From Gordionus sp. m RMFG-2023 (lineage: Eukaryota > Nematomorpha > Gordioida > Chordodea > Parachordodidae): DNA of 64,000 nt. Positions within the stretch are counted from its first letter, which is position 1; the number at the start of each line of letters is the position of its first letter. Both the position numbers and the translations under genes were made by a program. Shown in pieces: positions 12,236 to 24,100 of the stretch. The notes under the pieces are model-generated. The model saw only the letters and a program-made list of their open reading frames with translations. It was not told where the DNA came from and searched no databases. The stretch is from contig NC_088779.1 of the NCBI RefSeq assembly GCF_954871325.1, positions 9,178,846 through 9,242,845 on the forward strand. Reading direction: 5' to 3'.

Positions 12236-13280
12236 AATGGAATACCTCAAGCAACAAATTATTTTAAACAGAATTATTTCTGAAACCCCTTGTCCAACAA
12301 GGAGAAAGAAATTGCAAAAACGTGTCCAACAAGATGGAAGTCTTCGTCATCAAGCAGTAGCAGCTTTTATGGAGTTAGAAGAGCCGATTAATGCTCTTAC
12401 TGAAATATCACAATGGCTTGAAAGAGATATTTCCTCAGAAGCAAGCAATTGGATTCAATACTTATACCAATTTTTTCTTCTCATTAAAATGTATTATAAA
12501 TTATTTAATATACAACTATTTTATGTAATACTTTTCAAAAACATGTCATTGACTAATTGAGCCAATGAGAATAGCGGAGAACATTTTATTAGAACTCAAA
12601 AAAGTTAGGGCTAATGTTGATGAAGAATTTCATATTTTATGTTATTGTTGAGTCAAAAGTAGTGCTATACAAGTTTAATCCTTAGACTTGCAGAAAGGCA
12701 AGTTAATTGTCCAACTCCAAACATTAATATAGGGTCAGTAGAAGAGTATTATATAATAAATGTCTTAATACTCCTCTTAGATATATTTATAACCCAAATA
12801 AATGAACGGTTTTTAATTCATTAGACAGCATTACCAATCTGCAGATATTACTTCACAAAAGCCTTCCCTACCTTTTTCTGATGGTGATGGAAAGAAAATA
12901 AAACATTTAACAGATTTTTATCAAGAAGATGTTAACGTATCTTATGTGCTTATTAGCTGAATGCCAACTATGGTATAAAAGATTAATTATAGTTGATATA
13001 GTCCAAAAAAGTTTATGGATGCTTTGCATCATTTCAAACATCTTTTAAATAATTTTCCCAATGTATTAAAATTATTTCAACTCTCCCCATTAGTACTGCT
13101 ACTAATGAGAGAACATTCTCTTCTTTAAGAAGAATAAAAACATACCTAAGAAGTAGAACTTCTGAAAGTAGATTGAATGGTTTGGCCTTTTTGAATATTC
13201 GTAAGCATTTGATGCCAAACATGGATGAGATAATTGAAAAATTAGCTCAATCCCAACAAAGATTGGATTTTACATTATAA
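12236..13280 (+). pseudogene. Decayed hAT transposase (ZMYM/P52rIPK type)
   Basis: A first open piece (12237-12560, MEYLKQQIILNRI...) is followed by broken frames. The clearest part is 13066-13280, which reads ISTLPISTATNERTF, then SSLRRIKTYLRSRTSESRLN and GLAFLNIRKHL, ending in TAA. This is the C-terminal hAT dimerisation region of the ZMYM1-like transposase group. Upstream pieces around 12740-12800 (VEEYYIINV..PLLD) and 12955-13000 (AECQLWYKRLI) fit the same protein but lie in other frames. I found no terminal repeats. It lies directly after the Gypsy fossil. Confidence 0.75.
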
Positions 13281-14727
13281 ATATATAATATGCTTCTTAA
13301 TAATATTTTTGTGCAATTTTATTTTTTAATATGTTAAATTTTATGAATACTATATAAGTTATTATATACATAATACAATTATTTTATTCCTAAGAAACTT
13401 GTGTATTAATTTATATTTTCAACATTTAAACTTTTTATACTTTATATATAAATTTTAAAAGCCCAAAAAATTTAAAAAAAATTTAAATTTCTATTTTGGG
13501 TAATTTATTTTATAGTGATTCATATGCTGGTTTATAATTTGCATTTATTTTGTAGTTTAATTTTTTAGAATTCCCATTAATTTAAAATTGTGTATCCTAA
13601 TAAATTTATGCTTGATATTTTTAATTAACAATAATTTTATAAAAAAAATTAATTACCCCCCCCCCCCCCCACCACAGAAAATTCCTGTGTACACAAAAAT
13701 GCAATTCCAGAATCAAGAAATTTTTATTGGACCCCTGCATATTAGCTAATTTGTATAAATTTCAAAATGATAACACACATCATTAAAATCTTTTTTAAGA
13801 AAAAAACCCTCCTATATTTTTTATAAATATTTAAAAAATAAATCTGTAATTAGTATTTTTTTAGCATAGGAATGAGTTTCGTTTTTAATTGGCCAGAGAG
13901 GGGGATTTGTGGTAAAAGCCACCAAAAATTTGAAATACTAGAAAAGAATCTAACACAATTAATTAATTTTTACATGGTAACCCATTAACGAAGTTAAAAC
14001 TTGGAAAAAATTTTATGACAAGATTTTAAAAAATTGATCAATGCTTGTTAAAATTGATGAAAAGCAATTAGATTTTTTATTTTGTTTGATTGTATAGAAT
14101 TTATATGAAGGTTAAAAATATTTATTATTAGAAATCAATTTTTTATTATAATTTTTTAAAAGTTGCAACTTATGTCATATTAATTTCAATGATTGGGAAG
14201 AGAAAGAACTAATGACAAATATTGGATAGTGGAATTTCAATAATGACGAAGGGTTAAAGATTTATATTTTTTAATATATTAAATAAAAAATATTTTGCCT
14301 ATATCTGAAGTTTTATTTAAAAAATTTAATCAACAAATTATTTATTGAGAATAATATGTAATCCACCATAATACTGATTGATATAAAATATATAAAACCT
14401 CCTAAAAAATGAAAATAGAATAGATAGTGCTTCTTATATATTTTCTAATATAAAATAAATAAATTGATTTAATAATTATGCTAAGTCTTAAAATTTAAGT
14501 AGGAACTGAGGGGTTAATATAAATTTTGGTGTCATCAAGACTGAGTTATCAGGAGCATTAAATTTTTTATGTAAATTTATAAAATATTTAATATTTTCAT
14601 AAATTATTATATTCTGAAATGAAGTTATCTTTCAAACTTATAAAAATCATATAAATAACAAAATTTTATTATAAATAACAAAATTTTATTATAAATTTTG
14701 GTTCTGATTGCAAACTTCTTAAAACGT
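13281..14727. other. AT-rich intergenic stretch
   Basis: No gene recognised. It holds a run of C at about 13658-13670 and a short tandem duplication (ATAAATAACAAAATTTTATT twice) at about 14651-14695. A low-complexity AT background accounts for the rest. Confidence 0.4.
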
Positions 14728-14733
14728 TTTATT
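14728..14733 (-). promoter_or_regulatory. Poly(A) signal candidate for FMC1
   Basis: AATAAA on the minus strand, 15 bases beyond the FMC1 stop codon. The position is plausible for a compact gene, but AATAAA is common by chance in this base composition. Confidence 0.35.
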
Positions 14734-14748
14734 TAAACATATGTAATA

Positions 14749-15124
14749 TCATTTCGATTTAGGCAATTCAAAACCCATTCTTTTAGCTGCTTGTTCCACT
14801 GTTACTTCTTTGGAGCTATAATATTTAGCGCACAAATCCTTAAGAAATATACAATATTAAAACTTAATTTTACCTTATAACGCAATATATTTGTAGTGTA
14901 ATCTGAATAATTTTTAATAAGCATTTCTACTTTATTTTTATCTCTACAATATCTAGAGGCTGTAACTTCATTATTGTCAATAAGCTTCCTTATATAATTG
15001 GTAATTAGTTTCGGTGTCTTAATATTAAAATAATAATTGTATATAATAAATATAGTCCTACAGAATTATTGTTGAGTTTTTTACTATTTTTAAGTATAAT
15101 ACGATAAATATCTTTAATAATCAT
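14749..15124 (-). CDS. FMC1: FMC1-like mitochondrial ATP-synthase assembly factor (3 exons)
   Basis: Three exons join in phase: 15124-15062 (21 codons from ATG), 15017-14874 (48 codons) and 14838-14749 (29 codons plus TGA). All introns are GT-AG and tiny (44 and 35 bp). The 98-residue product starts MIIKDIYRIILKNSKK. It has the FMC1-like middle (TNYIRKLIDNNEVTASRYCR) and the diagnostic C-terminus VEQAAKRMGFELP, which corresponds to VEETA..VGFKLP in FMC1/C7orf55 proteins (about 113 residues in human). In other eukaryotes FMC1 acts in the mitochondrial matrix and supports F1 assembly through the Atp12 chaperone. No individual exon is long enough to stand out alone. The assignment rests on the C-terminal motif and the length. 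Confidence 0.72.
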
Positions 15125-15243
15125 GTCCAATTTAATTTAGGTATTGCTTTTCATTTATTACGACGCCAGAAATTGCTTATGTAAAAAAAAGTAACATTGA
15201 TTGATGTTATTTAACGTCGAAGTTTACAACTGAAAGCAGTATA

Positions 15244-15767
15244 CAGCGTCTTCATGAACGGGAAGGGGGAGGATTAGGGGGTAGGCGGCTATAATGGGGG
15301 TAGGATAAATTTTTTGGTTGGCTATCTATTAAATTTTGAAATAGGAAAAAATTTATTGCTGTAAAAATTAATAATTTTATTATAGACCTATTATAATACA
15401 ATTCATCAACCAAATCTATATATTGCAAACAATCATAACATTATTTTCCAAATAAAACTACCTGCTATCCTTTAAAATGTAATTTAAAAGGGTTAGATAC
15501 TTATAATGCTATAATAATGAATTCATTGTAAAAGATGTGGGTTTTTAATTGAATTTATTATCTAAAAAATGACTCCTTTATATTCACAAAATGTCGATAG
15601 TTGGTAGTAGAGATAAAATAATTTAAGTGATTTTTTTTAAATTATCTGAAAGAGTATAATTATAATAAAAAAAATGGAATTAAAATTAGAAACATCGCGC
15701 GCCGAAGGCGGCGGGAATTCTTCAGTGGGTAGGCATAGATTTTTGAAGGGGGTTTGTCTAGACGCTG
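15244..15767. mobile_element. hAT-type miniature element, CAGCGTC family (copy 1)
   Basis: Inverted ends CAGCGTC...GACGCTG with an exact 8-bp duplication GCAGTATA at 15236-15243 and 15768-15775. The interior has G-rich blocks (GGGGGTAGG) near both ends and an AT-rich centre. Its centre shares long blocks with the copies at 16049 and 16680. Confidence 0.88.
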
Positions 15768-15831
15768 GCAGTATAGCAATTTACTGTACAATGATTAAAT
15801 TTAAGATGTAGTATGACCTAATATATTATAT

Positions 15832-16010
15832 AGACGTAGCCAAGAGAGGGGGAAGTAAGAAAAAATTTACCCTTCGGAAATTTGTCGGTTTTCGTAAATA
15901 TCATTTATACCTAAAATTAATTTACCAAAACATTCCTTTCCCACAAAACGTATACATATATCACTATAAATAATGATTTCAAAGAAAAATTAATAAGGTG
16001 ATAATTTTTT
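15832..16010. repeat. Fragment of the AGGCGTAGCCAGG hAT family
   Basis: Starts TAGACGTAGCCAAG, then GGGGG, then CCTTCGGAAATTTGTCGG and TAAATATCATTTATACC, and reaches ACATATATCACTATAAAT. The same order of blocks occurs at the left end of the element at 51593. No far end is visible, so it is a truncated relic. Confidence 0.5.
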
Positions 16011-16048
16011 AAAATAGTGACTATTACAAATCAAATTTATGGGAAAAC

Positions 16049-16634
16049 CAGCGTCTACATGAGCGGGAGGGGTAGGAACAGTTTGCATCCTATTTTTTTG
16101 AGGGGTAGGAGGTAAGCTGCTTTATTGGGGGGTAGGATAAATTTTTTTGGGGGGTTATTTATTAAATTTTGAGATGAAATAGGACAAAATTTATTGCTGT
16201 AAAAATTATACTTTTATTCTAGTATTATTATAATACAATTCATCGACCAATTGCAAACAATCATACACATTGTTTTCCAAATGAACTATCCTTTTTAATG
16301 TAATTTAAAAGGTTTAGATATTTTAGCAAGCTCATAATGCCATGATAACTAATTGTAAATAATGGAGGTTTTAATTGAATTTATTATCTAAAAAATAAAT
16401 TATTTATAATCTAAAAAATAAATTATTTATAATCACAAAATATAGATAGTTGGTAGTAGATATAAATTTATTTAGGTTATCCTTTATAAATTATTTGAAA
16501 AGAGTATCAATAATAAATAGGTAAAAATAATGATAAAGAGACACCGCCGCCGAAGGCGACGATTTTTTAGGGGGGTAGGCAAAGGTTTTTGAAGGGGGTT
16601 TGCATCCAGTGAAAATCCTGTCATGTAGACGCTG
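16049..16634. mobile_element. hAT-type miniature element, CAGCGTC family (copy 2)
   Basis: Ends CAGCGTCTACATGA and, inverted, TCATGTAGACGCTG. An exact 8-bp duplication GGGAAAAC lies at 16041-16048 and 16635-16642. It includes a 22-bp internal tandem duplication near 16390-16435. Non-coding. Confidence 0.9.
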
Positions 16635-16679
16635 GGGAAAACAAACGTAATAATGCTCCCACCTCACAACCATCCCAAG

Positions 16680-17161
16680 CAGCGTACATGAGTGGAGGAC
16701 TGAGGGAAGGGGGTAGAAGCATTTTGCAGCCAAATATTGGAAGGGGGTGGGCGAGGATAAATTTATTGTTGGGCTATCTATTAAATTTTTAGATGAAATA
16801 GGGCAAAATATATTGCTGTAAATGTTAATATATTTCCAAATAAAACTATTTTTGGATAATTTTCTGCTTATATTCATCCAAACAATAAACTATAAAAATG
16901 TTTATTGTAAATCTAAAGTGGTTATTTAATTGTTCTAAAAAAAAACTTTCGTATTTACAATATTTTAATAGTTGGTAGTAAAGCATTAATAATTTAGGTT
17001 TTTTATATTAAAATTTATCAGAGTGCCAATATAATTAAAAACTAGTAATTAATAATGTAGAAATATCATCTTCAAAGTCAGTGAAATTTCAGGGGAGGGG
17101 GGGGGGGGTATTATAGATTTGAGGGCTTGCATCAAGGGAATATCTTGTCAAGTAGGTGCTG
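16680..17161. mobile_element. hAT-type miniature element, CAGCGTC family (copy 3)
   Basis: Left end CAGCGTACATGAG; the right end reads AGTAGGTGCTG. The interior is related to copies 1 and 2. The flanks (ATCCCAAG, ATCAACAAG) resemble each other but do not give a clean duplication, so this copy may be the oldest of the three. Confidence 0.7.
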
Positions 17162-17982
17162 TGATCAACAAGTCTAAATAGATGTTCAGTTATAGGGAAT
17201 TTTTTTTAGATTATGGAATTAAGTTTATAAGGTTTTTAATTATCGAATCTTAAATTAAAACAATTAACTTTTTAAATAGCCTAACAATCGATATTTCTAT
17301 TTAATTTTCATCCACAAAATTATACTCATATAATTTGGTTTTTATAAAATAAAAATTTCAAAAATCAACGTTATAATTATTACAATCTATTTATATAGTT
17401 ATTATCCATCAACAGAGAATATAAAAGTGATGTAGTTAGCTCGATTTATTTATTTTATTTCTCATTATTATTGGACACAATATATAATTTAAATGATATA
17501 TATATCTATAAAGGTTATATTAATTATAAAACATATTTTTTAGAATCTAAAGGAAAAATTTATAAAAACGTATAATTTTAGAATACAGGATATATATTTT
17601 TTTTAAAGCAAATAAGACTTTTTATATAAGTAGTAAGGGTTTCCAAAATAAATTTGACTTTTTGAAAGATATAGGGATTTTTTATGCATCGTGCTATCAG
17701 GATTAGGAGCGAATGTTGACCTTGGATATAGTAGAATAGCCCCTTATAATAAAAACATAAATACAAATCAAATATTTAATATTAAGAAGGGAAATCATAG
17801 CACTTTACCTTGCTTAGTAAAGCATCAGTTCAAAATATAATAAGTATCAATTTTTAATAGTAGAAAGAGAATACCTATGGATAAGATTTGGACTCTCATT
17901 CAGTTTTTTTAAAATTAAGATTAGAGTTACAATCAAACTTTCGAAACAATAAGAACAGCGATTAGCCTAAATTAAAAAAAAA
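17162..17982. other. AT-rich stretch between miniature elements and RAD50
   Basis: No gene or repeat end recognised. Any RAD50 3' untranslated region would lie at its right side. Confidence 0.4.
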
Positions 17983-17988
17983 TTTATT
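17983..17988 (-). promoter_or_regulatory. Poly(A) signal candidate for RAD50
   Basis: AATAAA on the minus strand about 55 bases downstream of the RAD50 stop codon (18046-18044). The distance is normal for animals. The hexamer is frequent by chance here. Confidence 0.4.
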
Positions 17989-18043
17989 TACTAAATTTTC
18001 AATGTTCCTTTGCGGTTTTTTTTTATCTCTTTAAAAAAGTAGC

Positions 18044-18176
18044 TTACTCAACACTTTTTCCAACGCGGTAATAGTTGTCCACGAAATCTGCCTTGGCCAA
18101 TAAATTTATAAAATCTTCGTCGTGAGTTATTATGATGAGTTGAAAATTTCTTTGGGCGCTTCTGTCATTGATTATC
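18044..18176 (-). CDS. RAD50: RAD50 exon 27: H-loop and C-terminus
   Basis: [20 protein letters not shown] onward, with the switch histidine in THDED, then [20 protein letters not shown] and a TAA at 18046-18044. It ends a little earlier than human RAD50, without the human C-terminal tail after YRIKKN. Confidence 0.95.
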
Positions 18177-21100
18177 CTAAAAAATATTTAATTTTTAAAT
18201 TAAAATATGAAGAAATAGAGAAAAAAGTAACTACCCACAAAAGAATAAAAATTTTTTTAAACTGAATAAGGGCGTAGGCTAAGCTTTCAATATTTTCCTG
18301 GTCCAAGTTAGTGGTGGGCTCGTCTAAGGCTAATATACCGCAGTTTAAACAAAATGTTTCCGCCAGAGCTAATCTGATGATCAAGGATGCTAAAACCTTT
18401 AAAAAATAAAATGAGTTGCAACAAATTTTAATTTAAAGAGGTGGAGGGGGGGGGATATTTATGTGATAAATTAGTTAACATCTTAGTACCAACTCTTAAG
18501 GTAATATGCAGTAGATAGTAATATAATGATAGTAATTTTAGATAGTTGTTGGTAAATGATAATTTCTGTAATATTAGCTATACTTAGGAAAACAAAAAAT
18601 TACATTGGTGGGAGGAGGGGTCTAGCTTCCAAATACCACTTCTTAATTAAACCGACTGAAAATATATAATAGATATAATACTTATTAGAGATCTAGAACG
18701 GGTAGGATTTTAGCCCGATCATTCTAAAGGCAGACAAATTAAAGAGTTCTAAAAATTGAGCGGATAATGATGAAAATATTTTTAAAACAATGAGAGGGCG
18801 TTGGGTTGGTGAATTTGAAATTAACTTTAAAAGCAGAACAATATTACATATTTTAAAGAGCCAATCAATAATATAGTGGAGGTTGCGAAATAAAAATCAT
18901 TCCCAGATATTGTTTTCGATAATATTTTTAAATATTGGGCAGGCGGATTAAGCAAATTTTAAAGATAAATGGATGGGTGAATGAATTGAAAAAAAATAAA
19001 ACCATGGGATTGCAGATCTCATACTTATATTTTATCATAATGTAGCAATTTTATGTCAATGCTTAAAATCATTTAAAATATATAAATAAAAATTATCCTA
19101 CATTCGCCAGGCTTTACAAAAGGAATTGTGTTGTAATAAATGATCTTTATAGGGTAAAATTACAGATAAAAGTGTCAATTTTTTTATGAAACTAATTTCA
19201 TTTCCAACTTAGCTTACCTTTAAATAAAATAATCTCTAGGAATTACCCTTAATTTTTTTTGGTCATTCATATTTATCCTAAGAAATATCGATAATATAAT
19301 TATACCTTTTGCCCGGCACTGCATCGATTTCTCATATCCAATTCCACGTCATCTTTCACCATAACGACTCTATAATTGTATACCGATCTTTGTGGGCCAC
19401 CTTTGTATTTAAAAAACTTTTATTGTTCCAGATCTTTAATTTTATTTTGAAGTGCGTTGCTCTTTCGTGTTGTGGAGACAATATGATTCTCTCATTCCCT
19501 TTATACTGCGAGAAATTTTAAGAGAGACTTAAGAAAATAATCATTTACAATCGTTGGTCAGATTACAGTGATACGCATGAAGGTAGGGGGGGGGGCGCGT
19601 ATACAGGGATTAGAACCGAACCCGAATCCGGAAAAGAAAACCCAGGTTTTTGGGAAAAATCTGAATTTGAACCGAACCTGAACCCCGTTTATAAAATTTT
19701 TAAAACCCCGAACCGAACCTGGAAATTTTAATTGAACCCTGGTTCAACCATTGTTTAAAATCATATAATATTTGTATAATTGTAAACACAAATATTAATA
19801 ATTTAATTGAAATATTTTCAAATTTACAATTAAGTGAAGTGTTAATAAATTTTAAACAACTGAATTCATTTATGCCATTTTTAAATTTTTTATAAAGATT
19901 CCTATTGGAGTGTTAATAAATTTTAAACAATTAAATTCATTTACGCCATTTATTTAAAATTTTTAACTTATTCTCAAAGATTATTATGATACATGACTAT
20001 GCTTTGTATTTTTAAATATTTTGCCTTATATAAAATAAAAAATTTATTTTTTATACCAAATCCATGTCTAGCTTTATGATTTAAATAATGATTTTTTTTT
20101 ATCAATTCGAAAATTCTTAAACCCGAGCTAAACCCGGGTTCAAAAATATTTCTCTAAACCAAACCCGAATCAAACCCACCTATTTATTTTAACCTTAAAC
20201 CGAACCCTGGCAAAAATTTTGCCGGGTTTGCATCCTTGCGCTGTATAGTGTATACGTTATGCTTAAAAGGGGTGACAAGGTTAGTTTTAAATTTACATAA
20301 ACTTAATTTGAGCGAATAAAATTGTATTTGATTAGGTTGACAAGGTAAGGAAAAATTAAACTGCTAGCAGGAAGGCAAAGGTTGGAATATTTGTGATGCG
20401 TGTTTTAATGAAAATCGTGAAGTAAATTACAAGTTTTCTAATTTGATTTTTTTTATTGCAACTGTTGAAAAGCAAAATATTTCAAATCAGAAAAATTACA
20501 AGTGTTTAAGGATAATGTGCTATTCCTAACCACTATCACACTTTTCAATAAGTAGGTTCCATTTAGTTATAATATGTCAATGTTTTCTATGCATAATTTA
20601 TACAATTTTGAATAAAAACTATATATACAAAGCATTCTAAAATAACAAATATGAGGAGGTATATAAAAAAGTTAAGGAGGAAATACATTGGATTGACAAA
20701 TAAAACTCCCCTTAATAATTTAATTTGGAGTGTTCGTTTTAAGTGAGTCCTATAAAAGGCTTGATTTTTAAGCCTATTGAACAAGAGTCAAACGCTTCTG
20801 AGCAAAGTAATGATTTATCCAATAATAGAAAACAAAACAAAAATTGGGAAAAACAAACCAAATATTAGTAAAAAAGATTTTGAATATTTAAAACCTAAAA
20901 ATAAGACAAAACAAAATGGATTATAAACGAATATATTTTTAAAATGCTACAATACCATAATAAAATATGACATAAATTAGGATAGATAATATTTAGTTAA
21001 CAACTTACCTAACATCATCTGTTGCGCTTGAGAATCTTCCTTAACATTGAGTTTAGCCTTTTTCGCCCCGGGAGGGTTCTTTCTACCACCTTTCTTTTTG

Positions 21101-24100
21101 CCGCCTCCCTTGTTATTGACACTAAAATCATTTTCGTCGAAATTGGGATCCGATTCGTTGTCATAACTATAAAAAAAATATTTAAACTTTAGATTATTTA
21201 ATCGTGATTCAGTAAACGGTTCTAGATAATAAAAAAAATGAGTATTAAATAAAAAAAATCACCATTTAATTTGGAAAATGTCCACAAAACGCTGCTGATT
21301 TAATGTGGTGATGACTCGAATATAAAGATTGATTCAAATATTCGTTAATTATTATATCTAAATATTATTTACGTTTTTATTAAATGTACTAGTCAAATGT
21401 TTTATTTGTTTGTTTAAAAATGGACTTGGTTAGCCTTTAATGTATAAACCTTCCTTTTAATGAAGAGGTTAGCCTTTAAATATAAATATATGTATTATAA
21501 AACAAATGATAATACTAAGGCCACTACTATTATGACAAAATTGATTAACTTTTGAGCAGAATTTCCAGCGTCGTTATAGATATCCCGCTGAAGTTTAGCG
21601 TTGGCTGCCATGATAAATCCGTCCTCGACGTCGGACCTAATTTCGATGTAGTCGATATCGTTGCCCCTGTACGTTTGCTTCCATAACTGTCGAACTATCT
21701 TGTTTATTTCGTTCATTTTTATTGAATGGTAAGTCATAATAGCTCTGATTTTTTTGTTTTATTTGTATGTATAAAAAATATGCTTATTACGTCTTTAATT
21801 GATTATTATCATAAGATTTCAACTCCGCGTTTAGACTAAATTGAGTGAGAGTCAAACCAGAGATTGAAACAGGTACCTGGCATCATATTTATGAACTGGA
21901 AACTCATTTTTAAAAATTTTAAGAATGCGGAATAAGATCCACTTTAAATATTTAGAATCGGAAACATAATTTCTTTTCGATCATTTTGAATAGAGAGGTT
22001 TATCTGGGATAGGTTCTAAATTGCTAAAAATTAAAAATTTCGATTATATCTCTTAAATTTTTTTAATAATATTGAAAATATTACTTAATAAAATGTCAGG
22101 AATTGATTTTTTTTAAAAAAAAAATTCGCAAAAAATGGAGGAAATATTATTGTTCAATAATTGGGAACAATTGGAAATAATTTTTCAAAAAAAAGCAATT
22201 TAAATACAAATGTTTACTTCCCTGGCATCTTATTGTTATTAATTTTAAAATTTACTAGGAGATATATGAGAAATTCCCAATTTTTTTGTGTTTAGTGATT
22301 TAGGCCGATCCGCTTATTATTTTTTTTAAAAAAAGAAGTCCTTTCTGTCACATTAATAAAATAATAAAATTTAATTAGTATCAGACTTTTCCGCGTGTCC
22401 AAATTTGGGGGAAATGTAGGGTGATTTTTTTTTAATATTAAAAAAAAGGTATTTATAACCAAGCGTAAATAAAAAATACGCTAATAGGACATGAAAAAAC
22501 CTAGCAAGCATTAACAACCTTGTTTTGGAGGGCATGCCAAGCAGAGTCCCTGAATTCCTACTAAGCCAAAGGCATTAAGGCTATTATTGATAGCGGAAAT
22601 TTATGATCCAGTTATATGGATACTGACTATATCTGCCGACTAAGAGGATATCTCCTGAAATTTGAATGACTGGATCACACTTTCTCCCGTGTTACCCCTC
22701 ATTTATAGTTAGCGCGAATTTGCGGGGAATTATTCAAAATACGCTGTATTTTTGTATTTTCTGCCGCAAATTCGCGCTAACCGTGAAAGAGGGGTTACCC
22801 TGCATACACAGTTAACACGAATTCATAGCGAAATATACAAAATATGCTGTATTTTTATATACTCAGCCGTGAATTCGTGCTAACTCAAATCTTTATGGGA
22901 ATTATTCTATCAACATTTTATTACAATTTCAAAAATTTCAATAAAAAAATTATAGCTTGTTTTCTTTAAACTGTTTTGTCCAGTTTTTTATGTTAGATTT
23001 TTTTAAAAATGTTTTTCTACATCTTTACCTTTAACTAATAACTTTGCACCATTTTTTTTCTTCTCCTTAATATCTCGTCCTATGTATGACTCAATGAAAT
23101 TTGTTATGAATTTTATGGCTGAAATTTAGTAATTAATGTCAAAAAGTATTCAAGCAATGGCCATAACTATGGAAGGGAAAGGGGGGGGGGCTTTTTAATA
23201 ATATTCTTTTAAGGTGAAAAAAAACCTATCAAAAGCCTTGTGATAAATAGTCAAATCTTTGAGTGCCAATTGAGTGGTTCTGAATTTAACTAAAGCCTCC
23301 ACGTATTTTTCTTTGCTCAGTTTGTAGGTTTCGTTTTGAGCGGTGGCCTTGAGGCGGGCGATTTCTCGAGTCAATTCGCTTTTCATGCCACCGAGTTGAT
23401 GGGAGTCTTTGGTTAGTTTTTCTTGCCTCTCTCTGTGTTGCTTGATTTGGCTTTAAAAAAGAAAAATTTAAATGAAAAAAAGATATTTATGTTAAAAAAA
23501 ATTATCGTACATTTAAAATATTTTTTTTCCCACCTACTATTCACTCTTAAAATTCTCAATCTATATAAACAAGAAAGCTATTTTGCCAAGAATATGTTTA
23601 AAATTAATCCTAAAAAACAACATCAATTGGCACCCTGTCATCCCCAAACTTGTGTTCCTTGGCATATTATAACAAATTATTAGATAGACCTATTATAATT
23701 CTGGTTCAGTAATCAATCAGGTTATCATAAAAAAATTTTAAAAAGGCAAAATTACCTTCGAAGCCTGTTGACCTATTTCTCCACAATCGAAAAATTGCAA
23801 GCGCGAAATTATATAAAATATATTGTTCTTTTCAATCTTATGGTGAGGTAATTCACCTGAAACTGCTATCATCCAGCGAGAAATTAATATAAAATATATG
23901 GTATTTTTCAATCTTATAGTAATGCTAGTCTTATTAAGAGAATTTAGTTTTCTTACATTTTATCGTGGTTAATTATAAAATTATCTGAAATTTGAATGAT
24001 ATCTAATTCCTAAGCATTCACTCTTCCTTAAGGTGACATGTCTTTTTTTTAAAAAAAAATTAGTTTTATGTTTTTTTATATATTTTTTTAAATTTTTTAA

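Noticed and set aside
16491-16877. 128-codon minus-strand open frame
   Set aside because: It spans two different miniature elements and has no protein-like features.
23755-23775. Micro-exon of RAD50 between exons 21 and 22 (minus strand)
   Set aside because: A small AG...GT-bounded segment exists, but exon 21 (phase 2 end) joins exon 22 directly and gives the expected sequence without it.
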